Of a stretch of DNA of 64,000 nt, positions 20,581-32,832 are shown piece by piece. The notes below the pieces were generated by a model, which was not told the origin of the DNA, searched no databases, and saw nothing but the letters and a program-made list of their open reading frames with translations. Source of the stretch: Przewalskia tangutica (taxonomy: Eukaryota > Streptophyta > Magnoliopsida > Solanales > Solanaceae); NCBI GenBank assembly GCA_029844215.1, contig CM056724.1, positions 91,965,093-92,029,092 on the forward strand. The letters are read 5' to 3'. Each line of letters begins with the position of its first letter. Positions within the stretch are counted from its first letter, which is position 1. The position numbers were made by a program, and so were the translations under genes.

Positions 20581-21409
20581 TGCTAGAGTTGTAAAGTGAT
20601 AGTACCCCAGAGGTAGGGACACTTTGTTTAGTAAAGTGAAAAGATAAGAATGTTGACAAGAATGATAAGTGAACTGAGACTATAGTTGTGTAGAGTTCAC
20701 ACGTAGTAATTGCCCCGTAACAGTGTAAGACCGATAGGGAAGAATGTCTGATAGAAATACTTTGGCTTATGTGACAAACCTCTAGTGAATAGGGGATAGG
20801 GTAAGAAGTACCTTGAGATAAGAGAGAGATTTATTTCAAACTAAGAATGAGAAGTTAAGTGTGACGATGAGTCGGGTTATGGACTCATTTCGGGTCAGCC
20901 GGTAGTATAGAATGGGGTGATGTCAGTTAGAAATGGTCCCGTTATGTGGTAGGGTCCCGAGGATGCCAGTCCCAAGTTTAGTTAGTCGTTGTACGAGTTT
21001 GTGGACGCGTTCCACCGGAACTAGGTCGTAAGGACCGAGAAGAGCCTTAGCGGAAATTCAAGTAGCATAATGGCCAAGTTGGTTAGTAACTCCAAGGATT
21101 GGGGAACAGAAACAGAATTTGGGATTTTGTACGTGTACTAGATGAGTTTGAAAGTGCGAGAAAGTATGACAAGTAAGGAAAGAAAGGAACCTCTAAGGAT
21201 CCCGTGTTTGGGAAGACAGTAACCTTCGAGATTTGTGAGAAGGGACCACGTACGGAAGGTCCATTATTATGTTCACATATGTTTTGTGGTGTCCATGTGT
21301 GACATCGTTAGTCTTGTGCATGTTTTGATTGATAGTTATAGTATAGAGTTTATGCCGGAGTTTGTATAGCTTGGCAACCGACTAAGAACATTCGAGGACG
21401 AATGTTTCT
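20581..21409 (+). mobile_element. Element C 3' tail
   Basis: Non-coding stretch between the gag-protease remnant and the polypurine tract, shared with the tails of A, E and F (for example GTGGACGCGTTCCACC near 21001). No ORF of note. Confidence 0.7.
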
Positions 21410-21422
21410 AAGGGGGGAAGAA
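21410..21422 (+). other. Element C polypurine tract
   Basis: AAGGGGGGAAGAA directly before TGTTACACC of the 3' LTR, preceded by the family block ACATTCGAGGACGAATG. Confidence 0.9.
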
Positions 21423-24400
21423 TGTTACACCCCGTATGTCCAGGACATGTATAAGATAATGTACGTAAGGAATCAAGACTTGGAATTAGTCCGAAAGGAA
21501 AAAATGTTTTTCCGACGGAAAATCTTCCGAACGTCGGAAAGGAAAAATGTTCGTTGTTGAGAATTTGATTCTCAAAAGGCATTATTTAAAGAGTATGGAA
21601 CTTATTAATATTATGGAAATTTATTTTTACGTATTTGGTCATGTGGGGCCCACCCGAGGAAATTTTTTGCATTTTTGTGGGGCCCACGAGGTTACGGAAT
21701 TTTATGGACGAATGAGAGGGCGACACGTGGCACCCACACATGGTCTTGGTCGAAATGTGTAAGGGTAAAATGGTCATTTACCATGGTGGAAGATAAGTCT
21801 TCCTAGCTTGAGATTGTTGACCAAGGTCAACTTGCCACTTGTGCTTAATCCTTGTGATTTTCATCTTAGCCACCCATTTGTTTAAGTCTAAGCCATCCAA
21901 TGTGTTTTAAATACATACTAGTAGCAAGACAAGGTCTTGAAAGACTTAGAAAAAAATCACACACTTTGTGCTCCCACAAATAGCTCTCGGGTTTGTCACT
22001 ATAGCTCACAAGAAATTTTGTAGTTTTGATCCATTAGCCACAAGACTTTAACCCAATGTCCCTTAGGGTATTGTAAGGATATTTCAATAGAAAGATTTCG
22101 GAAAAAATGCATTTTCACGTTAGTCGCAAGGCGGAAACCGAAGGAGTTCTTCAACTTTGAAGTTGAAACTTGAAGATGGGTTCTTCATAGGCCTCTAAGG
22201 AGTGCTTGGAGCGGATTGGAACCTAAGGAAAGGAGCTAAGAATTGCTAAGGCGCGACTTTGGATCTTGGAATTTTTAAGGGCTTTGAAAGGTATAAATTT
22301 TGTCGTTTTAATAGTTGAGGCTTACTTATGATTGTAACTATGGTTATTAACAAGCATGAGATATATAGTATGAGTTTTGATAAGGATATTGGTTATTGGA
22401 ACCCTAATCCGAAAACTAGCATGTTAGCCTTAAGATTTCAATTCAAGTCGATTATTAGTTAAGTCGTCACATGTTGAATAAAGAAAGAAATTGTAGTTGT
22501 TGAAGTAGTTATGACTAAATAACATGTTGACCTTAGAACTTGGAATTGGAAAAGGATTGGAAAAGACGTAGTGTTATTGGTTATATGTTGGCCGAGAATG
22601 GCTAGTAAAGTATTATACTTTTTGGTATGAATTGTGGGGCGGAATTTTACACGTGGAGTAAGGCGTGTAATCCCCTTTGTTTGGTTGTTTTTTTTGGAGC
22701 CTTAAAGGTGGCATGTTGGTTATTGTATTCGACCTTGAAAAAGGTGGCAAAGTGAGTAGAAACAAAGGAGGTGCTGCCCGATTTTCCGTAGAATTAGAGA
22801 CCGTATACTTAGTATTATTCTACGTTATAGACTAGAAGTTGATAGTCTTGTTGTGAACATTATAGGTTGACACTTCTACGTACGGCGTATTCGGCTTAGC
22901 TTGTGGATTTAGCCGAAAAGGTATGTGAACTATCTCCTCTTCTAGCATGATTCCTTAAGATAAAGAAAGTAAGTTCTACTCCTTAAATGATCCATTCCTT
23001 GGTTGTATTTGGATTGCCTAAAATAGAATTCGTTCTATGTACTCCCTTGATTGTACTTTGATGTTTAAATTGTAAGTTGTATAATCCATTTCCTTAGTGA
23101 AGTTTGGATTCTTAAAAAGTGAAAGTATTTTACTTAAAGTGCATGTAGTCTTGAAAAGGAAGTGGTTCCCAAACCTTTTGGCTAGTGCCTTAGTTCCAAA
23201 ACCTAAGGGTTGTTGTAATGACTTTAGGGGAGTTAAAGGAGTGATTTACTTAATTGTTTTAAGAGAGGAGAAATGACATGATTTAAGAGAAGTAACTTGT
23301 TTTAAAGATGTGAGTTACTTGAGGTTTAAAAGTAGAAGAAACGTGTTTTCTAAATATTAAGAGACTCGAAGTATTTTGAAAGTTAAGAGACTCGATTTGA
23401 AAGTTTGTGATACTTGGTTTTAAGTATAAGTCTCTTAGTTATAAAAAGAATGAAATTGTCTAAAAACCATAAAGGGTTATAACGGCTTTATGGGAAGTTG
23501 GTTATAACGGCTTTATGGAAGGTTTAGAAAGTTGTCTATTTTGATTAATGGGCATAAGTTTCCTAGATTGTAAAAATTTGAAGTTACTTGGTTTCAAGCT
23601 TTGAAATGAGTTTCTAAAAGTATAGTAACTTACTTTGAAAAATAGACACACCTTGATACTACGGGTGTTAGTATCTTGGGGTATTTCACAAAAAGGAGTC
23701 TCTTGAAAAGAATGTACGTACGTAGTACTTTGGCCTGTTTAATTGAGAATAATTCTATGTGATGCCTTGATTAGTACTTTGGCTTGATAAATTGAGAATT
23801 TGTCTAATTGTGCCTTGATAAGTACTTTGGCTTGTTAAATGAGAATTATTCTAATTGTGCCTTGATAAGTACTTTGGCTTGTTAAATGAGAATAATTCTA
23901 TGTGATGCCTTGATTAGTACTTTGGCTTGATAAATTGAGAATTTGTCTAATTGTGCCTTGATAAGTACTTTGGCTTGTTAAATGAGAATAATTCTATGTG
24001 ATGCCTTGATTAGTACTTTGGCTTGATAAATTGAGAATTTGTCTAAGTGTGCCTTGATTAGTACTTTGGCTTGATTAATTGAGAATTTCCTATGTGTGCT
24101 GGCGATAGCCTTTGAGTGCAAGGATTATGTTTTATTAAGTTGCCGCGACTCTCGGTTGGAGGGTCGGCTGTCTTGTTATAAGTTACTTGGGCGTCTGAAA
24201 GCGGTGATGTGGGATTCCACGGGTATGCTTCCGTTATTTGTAGTACTTGGGTTAAATTCCCGGATTTTTATAGAAGACATGGTAGTGCTTCTGTTTTGTT
24301 TGACGGCCGGTCGAGATAGGGTAAGAGTATAAGTGAGGGGTAAACCCCCAAGATGCTTTACCACCTTCTCCGGGGTAAGAGTATAAGTGAGGGGTAAACC

Positions 24401-25340
24401 CCCAAGATGCTATACAACCTTCTCCAGGGTAAGAGTATAAGTGAGGGGTAAACCCCCAAGACATTATACCCCCTGCTTGTTTTGTTTGATGGTCGGTCGA
24501 GATAGGGTAAGAGTATAAGTGAGGGGTAAACCCCCAAGATGCTTTACCACCTTCTCGAGTAAGAGTATAAGTGAGGGTAAACCCCAGATGCTATACCACC
24601 TGCTTTACCTCCTTCCCCAGGGTAAGAGTATAAGTGAGGGGTAAACCCCCAAGACGTTATACCACCGGTGGGACTTGGTGTTCATGTATGCCTATTGGTG
24701 TTATATTATATCACGGACTTCCGGTAGTGAGGAAGGATTCCACGGGCATGATTGATATTATGGGCGTGAGACCCATGGTTATATTTTAGAAATGACTTGA
24801 GGGCATGCGTCCCTGACTTGATATGACTGCTTATGTGTTATGTACTGTAGGTTGGATATCATACATGTCTCCTGTTTTATTTAGACTGTTATGATTTTAT
24901 TACTGATGCTATCGCTCACATACTTGGTACATTCTTCTTGACCTCGCCCGAAAGCTGCGTTCATCCGCGAGTTTAGTCTGTTGTTTGGTGATCGGCAGTG
25001 TAGGATCCTGCCGGGATTTTGGATAGCTCCTCTGTCCGTGAGTTTATCTTTTGGTATATATCCTTGAAGCGAGCTTTATGCGATTTTGGGTGCGGCGGGG
25101 CCTTGTCGTCATATTTCGATTAACTCGCAAGTGCAGTATTCATATGTGGGATTGGACTCATGTACGGTGTAGTGTCTTTTGTTTATATATATATGGCAGC
25201 CTTGTCGGCTTTGCCCTTGCACGTACGTTGTTTTAAAAAAAATGAGGTGTTATTTAATTTCCGCAGTTTACTTGCGTTGTTAAGGTAGAAGGGTGTCCAG
25301 GTAGGGCACCAGTCACGGGCCCGGGGTTCGGGGCGTGACA
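21423..25340 (+). mobile_element. Element C, 3' LTR (3.9 kb)
   Basis: Parallel to 15604-19500 throughout, including both arrays (23720-24085 and 24317-24665) and the inverted repeat at 22150-22167. It ends with the complete GGCGTGACA. The two LTRs differ most in G/C-rich stretches near the 3' end (24900-25130 against 19060-19300), where CTG/CAG-containing words differ by small indels. Confidence 0.9.
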
Positions 25341-26443
25341 CTTGGATCTTAAACCCTTGATTGATTAAGATTTGATAAATTAAGGAGAAATATAGAAGGA
25401 CACAATTATTTTTCTTTTCTGCCAGATTGGCAGCATGATCAAATATGATAAATCCTTAATCAACTCTATAACTCTTTCCTATTTTGAACAACAGTGTTGC
25501 TTGCTCTAATGTCACTACCGTCTCATTTAGATATGGTACCCAGTTAAATATGACAAGTTTGTGTAGGGTTGTGAACAAGACAATAAGTTTGGATACATGA
25601 CTACGAGGTGCCCAGACTGTGATCAAACCACCAGTAAGATATTTAATTATAGCATTCAGCACCTTAGTTGTGGGATTAGGCTGAGTAGTTCTCTCACCAA
25701 TGGCTAATCCTAAAGCGGTGTTGATGATATCTGGTGTAAAATCATATACCTTGTTGTACCTTCCCAAATTTCTTTGAGTTGATGTCCTTAACAACAAGTG
25801 AAAGATTAACATAAAACACTCTAATCACCTTATCACAATAGGATGTTTTACTAGTTACAGAACTCAGTAAATTATACTACTAAAAAATCAACTAGGCCAA
25901 TTTCAGAAAATGAAGTAAGATCAATGACTTTCTCTGCTCTAGTCACTCTATTTTGAAACCATTTACAGTTATCATCACATATTTTAGTTTGGAACATGGG
26001 AGAGTAAGCCATTACTTCAGAATCTGATTCAGATTCTGGATTGCTGTCATATGTTGGTGTGTCTGCAGGTGTTGCCTGAATTGTTGGGGCAACATAGTCC
26101 GGGTCTACTGAATGATTTTTTTTTGCCTTGGATGTTGAGGCAATATTTGTAGCAACATTTTTGTATGTTCTTCTGACCCGCTTTGGAATGAACCTGCTTA
26201 GAGGTGTGTCATCAGACACCTCATCTTCCTCACCTTCAGATGCAGCTGGAGGACCGTCAGAGGGTGATGTTACTGGAATGTCATTCATATTGAACTCCGT
26301 GTCAGTGCTGCTACTGCTGCTTGAGTCAACAGGAACAATCGACTCATATATTGCCTTCTTGGCAGACTGATTTTCACGAATAATGTTATCAAAAAACCCT
26401 TTCAACCTTCGAGATGGAAAGGTCAATGTTGTGGAAATATTTA
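25341..26443 (-). pseudogene. S env-like ORF, N-terminal and middle part (Sirevirus type)
   Basis: Two minus-strand frames belong together. 25872-26443 encodes a Ser-rich and acidic, probably disordered region (runs of S, then E-G-E-E-D-E-V-S-D-D) with basic patches. 25456-25812 encodes a block with V-Y-D-F-T-P-D-I-I-N, then W-A-P-R-S-H and N-W-V-P-Y-L-N-E-T. That pattern fits the plant retrotransposon domain often found in the env-like third ORF of Sireviruses. The frames are joined by a shift near 25760-25790, and a stop lies at 25453. The frame then continues to the junction with element C, and its C-terminal part resumes at 15603. The function of such ORFs is unknown. Confidence 0.65.
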
Positions 26444-26696
26444 CTCCTTCCATTCCAAAATAATTGGTATATTTCACTTCTCAAGAGTCAATTTGATTAA
26501 TATTCAAAGCTAAACTATATTTGATCAATTCAATATATTAAAAGTTAGATATTCAAAAACTATATGAAAAGTACTATTAATTGTAATTTACTCATATCAA
26601 TATGATGAGAAAATACAACTAAAGAATGTTGATAAAAATGTATACGATTTGACTCCTTAGAAACGACATATGACAAGTATTTTGAGATGAAACGAG
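26444..26696. mobile_element. Degenerate Stowaway-like MITE (253 bp)
   Basis: Flanked by TA on both sides (26442-26443 and 26697-26698). The left end CTCCTTCCATTCC and the right end GAGATGAAACGAG are inverted repeats at 9 of 13 positions. CTCCNTCC and an adjoining ...AAAATAANTG segment are typical Stowaway/Tc1-mariner ends. The interior is AT-rich with no ORF. It truncates the 5' part of the S env-like ORF. Confidence 0.7.
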
Positions 26697-27871
26697 TATT
26701 ATTTTGAAATTATATTGATATTAGTGTTGAAAAAAACTCATTTAAATCTTTACATTACCTCTGAATATAGATCTTTTTGGGTCATCTACATTTGTCATTG
26801 GAATAAATGACATAAAATAAATTAAGGCCTCATATTGCAGTTTAGCTTTAGGCCACCAAATTTGTTGAGTCGCCCCTGATTATAATTTGTTCAATGCTGG
26901 GAATCTTAAAAGTTTAATCCATTAAATTTAAATATTTCTGGATCCGACTTTTATATTACTCCATATTTGAAGGTCATATAATTCTTAAAATAATCAAATA
27001 GAACATATTTTCTATATAAAGGGACTAAAATTACACATTTTAATTAATTGAAGGTTAAATGTATTCAATCATATATCATAAGGACGTAAATCATAATTCA
27101 CCAATATCTGAGGGACTAAAAGTGTTATTATCCCTATTATAATTTTTTCTTTTTCTCTAATCATACTGTTGACTATAAAACGTTACTATTAAACAGGGAT
27201 TAACGAGATGGTGGAGCTAATTAAGTATATTATTAATTGCTTTAAAAGGCAAGTTGCACTTACTCATAATATTTTAAGTGATTAATTATTTTCATGCACG
27301 TACAAACTAGCTATCCACTACACTTCCATTTGGGACTCTATATTTTTCATTCTTACGAAGATAATCTTGAGATTTTATTCCCATTTTCATGGTTTTGAGA
27401 CCTTTTTAGTGAAAAACGTATATTTTATTCTTGTTAACCACTTTTAGTTTGTTACATAATCAAATTATAAAAATGATATCAGATGTGATAATAACAGTTA
27501 CCCTATTGTATCATGATCTATATGATATTCAATGAAGGATCGATATAATGTTAAGAGCCTGCACGACTTATCCGATCCTATATATATTTTTGTACATTTC
27601 ATTAATTAGGAATTGGTGGATTTAAGGACAACTAAACAACAAAAATATTCCTAGACATTTTCTTATGTAATTTATATTTTATGTCATAGCAATTATTCAA
27701 AATATGTTTGTTCATTTGAAAACTTGATAGGCTTACAGTTTAGTAGTATTGCAATAATTCTCTCTACCTTTTTTTCTTCCCCTTCTTTGATCACAACGTA
27801 ATTGTAGAAATAATAGAGAAGTGCACAAGGGTACCATGAGGAGAAGTGTAGAATAATATTATTATTGAGTT
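26697..27871. other. Unassigned AT-rich DNA, 1.2 kb
   Basis: No ORF, LTR end or tandem array. Two AGGGACTAAAA-type words (about 27021 and 27112) and a GGCCACCAAATTTGTTGAGTCG stretch near 26851 resemble old transposon debris. This is the nearest thing to plain intergenic sequence in the window. Confidence 0.4.
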
Positions 27872-28097
27872 TGTTATATTTGTTAAGATACTTAATTGAG
27901 TTAGTTGAGTGTTAGTTAGAGTTAGTTATGTGGTTGTTAGATATTTTGGGGAATTATAAGAGTGTATATATACAGCTCTTGTAGAGCATTGTAAACATAA
28001 CTCTCTCTCAAGTCTCATCTTCTCTCTCTATCGAAGCTTCCCTATTTCTCTGTTAATGGCAATTTAATCTTCTTCCAGTGACTGATGCAGAAGCTCA
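27872..28097 (+). mobile_element. K: Copia 5' LTR (about 226 bp)
   Basis: Starts TGTTATATTTG, has TATATATAC at 27965 followed by a CT-rich start region, and ends a few bases before a primer site at 28101. The exact 3' end is uncertain because the flanking CA is not part of a clear inverted repeat. The short LTR fits a Copia element whose gag follows. Confidence 0.7.
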
Positions 28098-28100
28098 AGA

Positions 28101-28113
28101 TGGTATCAAAGCC
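28101..28113 (+). other. K primer binding site
   Basis: TGGTATCAAAGCC, one mismatch from the initiator tRNA-Met complement TGGTATCAGAGCC. Confidence 0.8.
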
Positions 28114-28314
28114 ACATATGATATAGATCGAGAGGATTCAGTCATATGCAGTGAGGAGTTCCAAGGATCGGTGTCTGCAATCGAAGAAATTGAAGTCACT
28201 TGCAGTGAGGAGTTCGAAGAAATTTGTGTCTACAATAGAAAATTGAACATCGAAATTTACTATTAGATTGTATTTTGAGGATAAATACATGCAATTGGAA
28301 CAAATTCGACAACA

Positions 28315-28804
28315 ATGATAACAAATGAAGATAGGGTGAATGTAGATGCAACGACAACGATGAACATCGACCACAATCATCCTTTATACATGTTTCCATC
28401 TGATGCGCCAGGTTCTTTGTCGATTGGGATAATACTAACTGGTATGGATAATTACACTTTATGGAGTAGGACAATGAAATTGGCTCTACTTGGTAAAAAT
28501 AAAATGAGATTTATAGATGACACAGTGAAGAGAGAAACATTCAATGGTGAATTAGTCAATCTCTAGGATAGGTGTAATGTCATTGTAGTGTCGTGGTTGA
28601 TGGGGAATGTGAGTAAAAGTTGCTCACTGGATGTTATTCAATTCAGACTCCTATATGATATGGGAGGATTTGAAGGATAGGTTCGATAAAATCAACAGCT
28701 CAAGAGTATTCCTGTTACATAATGAGACAGTTACATTGAGACATGGAGCATTGTTAGTGTTTATGTACTATTCCAAACTTAAGGATCATTGGGATGAATA
28801 TGAT
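28315..28804 (+). pseudogene. K gag, N-terminal half (Copia type)
   Basis: The frame from 28315 gives a Copia gag N-terminal region: P-L-Y-M-F-P-S-D-A-P-G, then L-T-G-M-D-N-Y-T-L-W-S-R and A-L-L-G-K-N-K. A TAG at 28564 sits where a Trp is usual, and a frame change follows near 28617. The second frame (28631 on) continues with I-W-E-D-L-K-D-R-F-D-K and Y-S-K-L-K-D-H-W-D-E-Y, ending exactly at the insertion of D. The other half resumes at 56352. A short direct repeat of GCAGTGAGGAGTTC lies upstream (28147 and 28202). Confidence 0.9.
28800..28804. repeat. Target site duplication of element D (ATGAT, left)
   Basis: ATGAT here and at 56352-56356 flank element D exactly. With D and one copy of the duplication taken out, the K gag frame is continuous. 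Confidence 0.95.
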
Positions 28805-29375
28805 TGTCACGACCCGAATCCCGGGCCCGCGACTGGTGTCCTAAATGGGCACCCTTCTACCCATACAACATAAGTAACCCGCGGAAGCTATATAACACTC
28901 ATCATCAAATTTTTTCTTTAATCAAAGGCAAAGGCGGCAAGGCTGCCATAATATATAACACCCGAATGAGACTACAACTGTACAACAATATAAATACAAC
29001 TCACGCCAGTCCAATCCACATATGAATACAGACCTCTAAGAATTTAGGCAGTAACTATGACGGGACAAGGCCCCGCCGTATCCCTGAATATACCTAGCCA
29101 TATTGACAAGACCCAGAACACTGGAGCTCTCCCAAAATGCTGAACAGGGATCCTAAGCTCACAGATCACCCAACTGAGTACCTACACCTGCGGGCATTAA
29201 CGCAGCCCCCCGATGGGGGTCAGTACAACATGTACTAAGTATGGAATGAAAATAAAGTACAGTATTAAAATCATAGCTGGCCAAGAATGACAGGGACAAG
29301 TAAAATAATCAAATACCAGATCCAATCGTGTCATATAAAATGAAAGCCAACTGTACCTTGTATCACTATACCACT

Positions 29376-29452
29376 GTACCATTGTACCACAGTACCACTG
29401 TGCTACTGTATCACTGTACCACTGTACTACTGTATCACTTTAAATATGAAAT
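29376..29452 (+). repeat. CTGTACCACTGTA minisatellite (D 3' LTR)
   Basis: About eight imperfect 9-10-bp units of the type TGTACCACTG/TGTATCACTG. A matching array is in the D 5' LTR at 40737-40815. Confidence 0.85.
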
Positions 29453-29489
29453 CAACTGTACCCTTTTTTTTTAAAGTATGAAAACCATG

Positions 29490-29732
29490 TCACAATCATG
29501 AACGTCTGTCTATATAAATAAATATCGTCATGAGAGTTGAACCCGCATCATGGATATAATTCCACGGACAATAAACCTCTCATGGGAATCTACCCGCATC
29601 GTAAATACAAGTTCATAGACAAAACACATCTCATGGGAATCTATACCCGCATCGTGAATACAAGTTCACGGATAATATACATCTCATGAGAATCTATTCC
29701 CGCATCGTGTATACAAGTTCACGAACAATATA
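29490..29732 (+). repeat. 53-bp array of D 3' LTR, first part
   Basis: Units with ATCTCATGGGAATCTAT, CCCGCATCGTGAATACAAG and TTCACGGACAA. Element E cut the array at 29732/29733 and it resumes at 38026. Confidence 0.9.
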
Positions 29733-30133
29733 TGTTATACCCCGTATTTCCAGAGTATGTACGTAAGGACGTACGTAGAAAAGTTTGGGCTTTAAAGTAG
29801 GCTTGGCCGAAATATTTTGTGCACAACACCCGGTTAGAGTCGTTTTTCGACGAAAACTTTTAAATAAAATTCGAAGGGAAAAATACGGCGATATAATTTT
29901 TAATTTTTGCGGATTTTTACGAGAGACGAAACAATTTTGTCCAACCATAGGCGACACTTGTCACCTCGAGTTGGTGGTGTGTGTAAAGGGTTGGACGAAT
30001 TGGCCTTGTTTTAGTCAAGGGGTTGGTAGGATATTTTGGTGGTAGATGGATAAGGTACACATGGGTACATCCTAGCCCTACACTTGCCATGCACTTGGCT
30101 TCATCTTGGCCATTGGTTGGCCATTGCTTGACC

Positions 30134-30141
30134 TATAAATA
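30134..30141 (+). promoter_or_regulatory. TATA box of E 5' LTR
   Basis: TATAAATA, preceded by a duplicated CCATTGG/CCATTG (CCAAT-box like) within 30 bp. The same arrangement is at 35354 (E 3' LTR) and 53002 (G). Confidence 0.65.
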
Positions 30142-31639
30142 CCACCCCCCCCCCTTTGAAGACTTATTCATCCTAAAATAATTTCTAAGTCTAGAAATCC
30201 TCCTCCTGTAGTGTTGCTCGTCCCAGAGCTTCCCCTCCCTGAGAAGGCCCTCGGCGAGAGCCCTCCCTGGCGAGAATACCACTCTGAGTGGGGTTGGTAG
30301 AGGTATACACCCCTTGTGGTGTTGTCTCGTATAAACCCATACTGGTTGGCTTGATGGCCGGCCTCGATAGAGAGAGAGATTCTGTGATTGCGGGGAGGTC
30401 TTCGAATTTTTGTAGAATATTCTACGTTGAGATCTAGATGTTAATAGGCGCCTTGTGGCCTCTATAGGTTGAAGTACTACGTATGGCGTGATCTACTTGG
30501 CTTAGGAGTAGCGAAGCGGTTTGAGGTACTTGGAGCGTTTTGCTATTAGTCGATAATCGTCGCGAGGTATGTGAACCTCTTCCTATCTTTTCTAGCATGA
30601 TATGTGTATAACTATGTAGTACGGTAGACGGCATGTGTTAAATGTATTTGATTGGTTTAAAACATAAAGTGTTATAACGGCTTTATGGGAAGTTGGTTAT
30701 AACAGCTTTATGTAGGTAAGAAAATGCTTTGTGGTTTTAAAAACTTAAGTGTTATAATAGCTTTATGGGAAGTTAGGTATAACGGCTTAAGAGAGATAAA
30801 ATGAATGATTTATTGATTTTAAAAGTTAAGAGACTTGATCTTAAAAGATAAGAGACTTGACTTAATTAAATTAATATGAATTTTGTGTGAAACCTCATTC
30901 GTGAGTAATGAGTACTTGGTTTTAAAAGGAATAATGTTTCTTGATTTGGAAATCAGAATGAGTATCGACAAACCACTGCAGCATTAATAAAGGGAAATGT
31001 TTTGATTAATGAAGTATTATTAAAACCAGTAGAAACCTCCATCTGCATAGAAGCTAAGATGAGACAAAATGATATTACATTTCATAGATCATGGCTGCTT
31101 AATAAGATTGATTATGAACAAGAATAACCTACTCACATATAAGGCATATGTTTCTCAGATTGTTTAAAAGAGAATTATATTCTTAAATGGATAAGACTAT
31201 GAACTACGAAACCTTTCTAAAATAAGAAACGTGAACATTTGAAATTAGGCAAACTTGAACGTTTGAAAAATAATGTTGTTACTTGATTTTACAAAGGGAA
31301 GTGTTTTGATTTACTTAAAAAGATAGTCACTCTATTTTATACTACGGGTATTGTGTGACTTCTGTGAAAGAAACGGATCTTTTTAAAGAGTTAATGTATG
31401 AAGTACATTGGGGATAGATACCCGAACTTATTAGCATAAAGTACCTTGTGTGAATAACTTGATTTTGTTGGTTTGTGATAGCCTTGTAATACTTTCTTGT
31501 TGATTTGATAAGTAAACATGTTAGGATGCTACGTGTGTTAGTATCTTGTGATTGTTGTGTAAGGGGGTCATTCTTGCTGTGCTTACGTTGCTAACCGGTA
31601 AGTCCGTTGTGCTATTATTATATCACCTACCCCCGACTT

Positions 31640-31975
31640 GTTATACAGGGCTTGCCACCGCGATGCGGTCTATACGGCTATCGCGGTCTATGAGACTATG
31701 CGGGCAGCGGTATGCTCGAGATTGATCATTCGGTGTTTAGCCCGATCACGGGGATACCCTATGCGGTCCATGGACTATCACGGTCTATTGAGACTATGCG
31801 GTGCGCGGAGTCCAGCGGATCTGGGGTTAAGCTGCCTCCGTCGCGGTATACCTCGGTGATGCAGGACCGTGATTCGAGAATACCTCATGCAGTGCGTGTG
31901 TGACCTATGCGGAGTCTGCGGTAAGTTCGGGAATAGACGCGCACATTGATCTGCGGGCGAGTGGCGGCCGATCAT
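31640..31975 (+). repeat. Short-unit repeat region in E 5' LTR
   Basis: Degenerate repeats of ATGCGGTCTATGAGACTATG and related GCGGT/GCGGAG words, about 20-40 bp each. The matching region in the 3' LTR is 36870-37205 and in G about 54180-54440. Units differ by small G/C indels. Confidence 0.75.
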
Positions 31976-32777
31976 GTGGTGCGGTCTAGAAAGACCTCGT
32001 GATACAGCTTTATAGCATTGTTGGTACTGTGGGTTTTAGTAGTCGGCTATGCCTTCGTACTTACCCCGTACGGTTTTATTATGACACAGGTGGGACCTGG
32101 TGTTTATGTGTATTCCATGATGTTTTTATATCATGGACTGCCGGCAGTGAGGAAGGTATTCCACGGGCATGATTGATGTTGTGGGCGTGAGACCCATCGT
32201 TATACTTGAGTAATGACTTGAGGGCGTGAGTCCCTGACTTGACATGACTGCTTTATTGTGAACTGTAGTTTGGTTATCATACATGTCTCCTGCTCTATAT
32301 AGACTACTATGATTTCATTTCTGATTTATTTTCGATTTCACATACTTGGTACTGTTGTCTCGACCTCGCTCGGGGCTGCGTTCATGCCGCAGGTAAAGGT
32401 ACACCAGTCGTTGATCCTCGCTCTTAGGGTCACAGTTCAGCGTTTGGGAAAGCTCCGTTTCTCTGGAGGCTTATCAGTGGTATAGTCCCCTGTCATTGTA
32501 GGTATTTACATTCAGGGGTATGGCGGGGCCCTGTCTCGCCATTGTTGTCGTATCATTCTTAGAAGTGCAGTAATCTTGTTGTGGCGGGGTTGTAAAAAGG
32601 ATGTAGCGTTCGGTTTAAGTTGATTTATATATATGTCGAAAGGCAAGTTTTCTAAGATAAGCGTTGTACACTTCTTGTTATTCCATGTTGTTGTGTTATG
32701 TTCGTGATTACTCGATGTTTTATCACTAGGGTGCGGGGTAAGGCACGATCACGGGCCGAGGTTGGTCGTGACAAAAG

Positions 32778-32790
32778 TGGTATCGAAGCG
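32778..32790 (+). other. Element E primer binding site (altered)
   Basis: TGGTATCGAAGCG four bases after the LTR end, with the same double CAG-to-CGA change as A. Confidence 0.8.
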
Positions 32791-32832
32791 ATTAATCCTC
32801 GGAAAGTGTCTAGGCAGTATCGATGAAGTCTT

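Larger units (their letters stand above)
15604..25340 (+). mobile_element. Element C, complete long-LTR element (9.7 kb)
   Basis: Two near-identical LTRs (15604-19500 and 21423-25340) flank a 1.9-kb body with primer site, leader hairpin, gag-protease remnant and polypurine tract. It sits inside the env-like ORF of S. The five bases to the left are CTTTT and to the right CTTGG, only three of five matching, so the target duplication is imperfect. LTR differences are few, so the insertion is young, apart from the G/C indel pattern discussed in the findings. Confidence 0.9.
28805..29732 (-). mobile_element. Element D 3' LTR, outer part
   Basis: Parallels 40181-41110. It includes the terminal inverted repeat, the GGGACAAGGCCCCGCC block, a CTGTACCACTGTA minisatellite, and the start of the 53-bp array that continues on the other side of element E. 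Confidence 0.9.
29733..32773 (+). mobile_element. Element E, 5' LTR (3.0 kb)
   Basis: Starts TGTTATACCCCGTATTTCC. A promoter region with CCATTGGTTGGCCATTGC and TATAAATA (30134-30141) is shared with G. Further in: the TTATAACGGCTTTATGG doublet at 30671-30715, a tandem region (31640-31975), the GCCGGCAGTGAGGAAGG block near 32140, and the GGTCGTGACA end. It is shortened by many small G/C losses relative to its 3' partner. Confidence 0.9.

Noticed and set aside
26128..26370. 80-codon plus-strand ORF
   Set aside because: It is the reverse of the Ser-rich and acidic part of the S env-like ORF.
26697..27871. Possible host gene in the least repetitive stretch
   Set aside because: AT-rich, no ORF above background, no splice-linked coding blocks that I can see.
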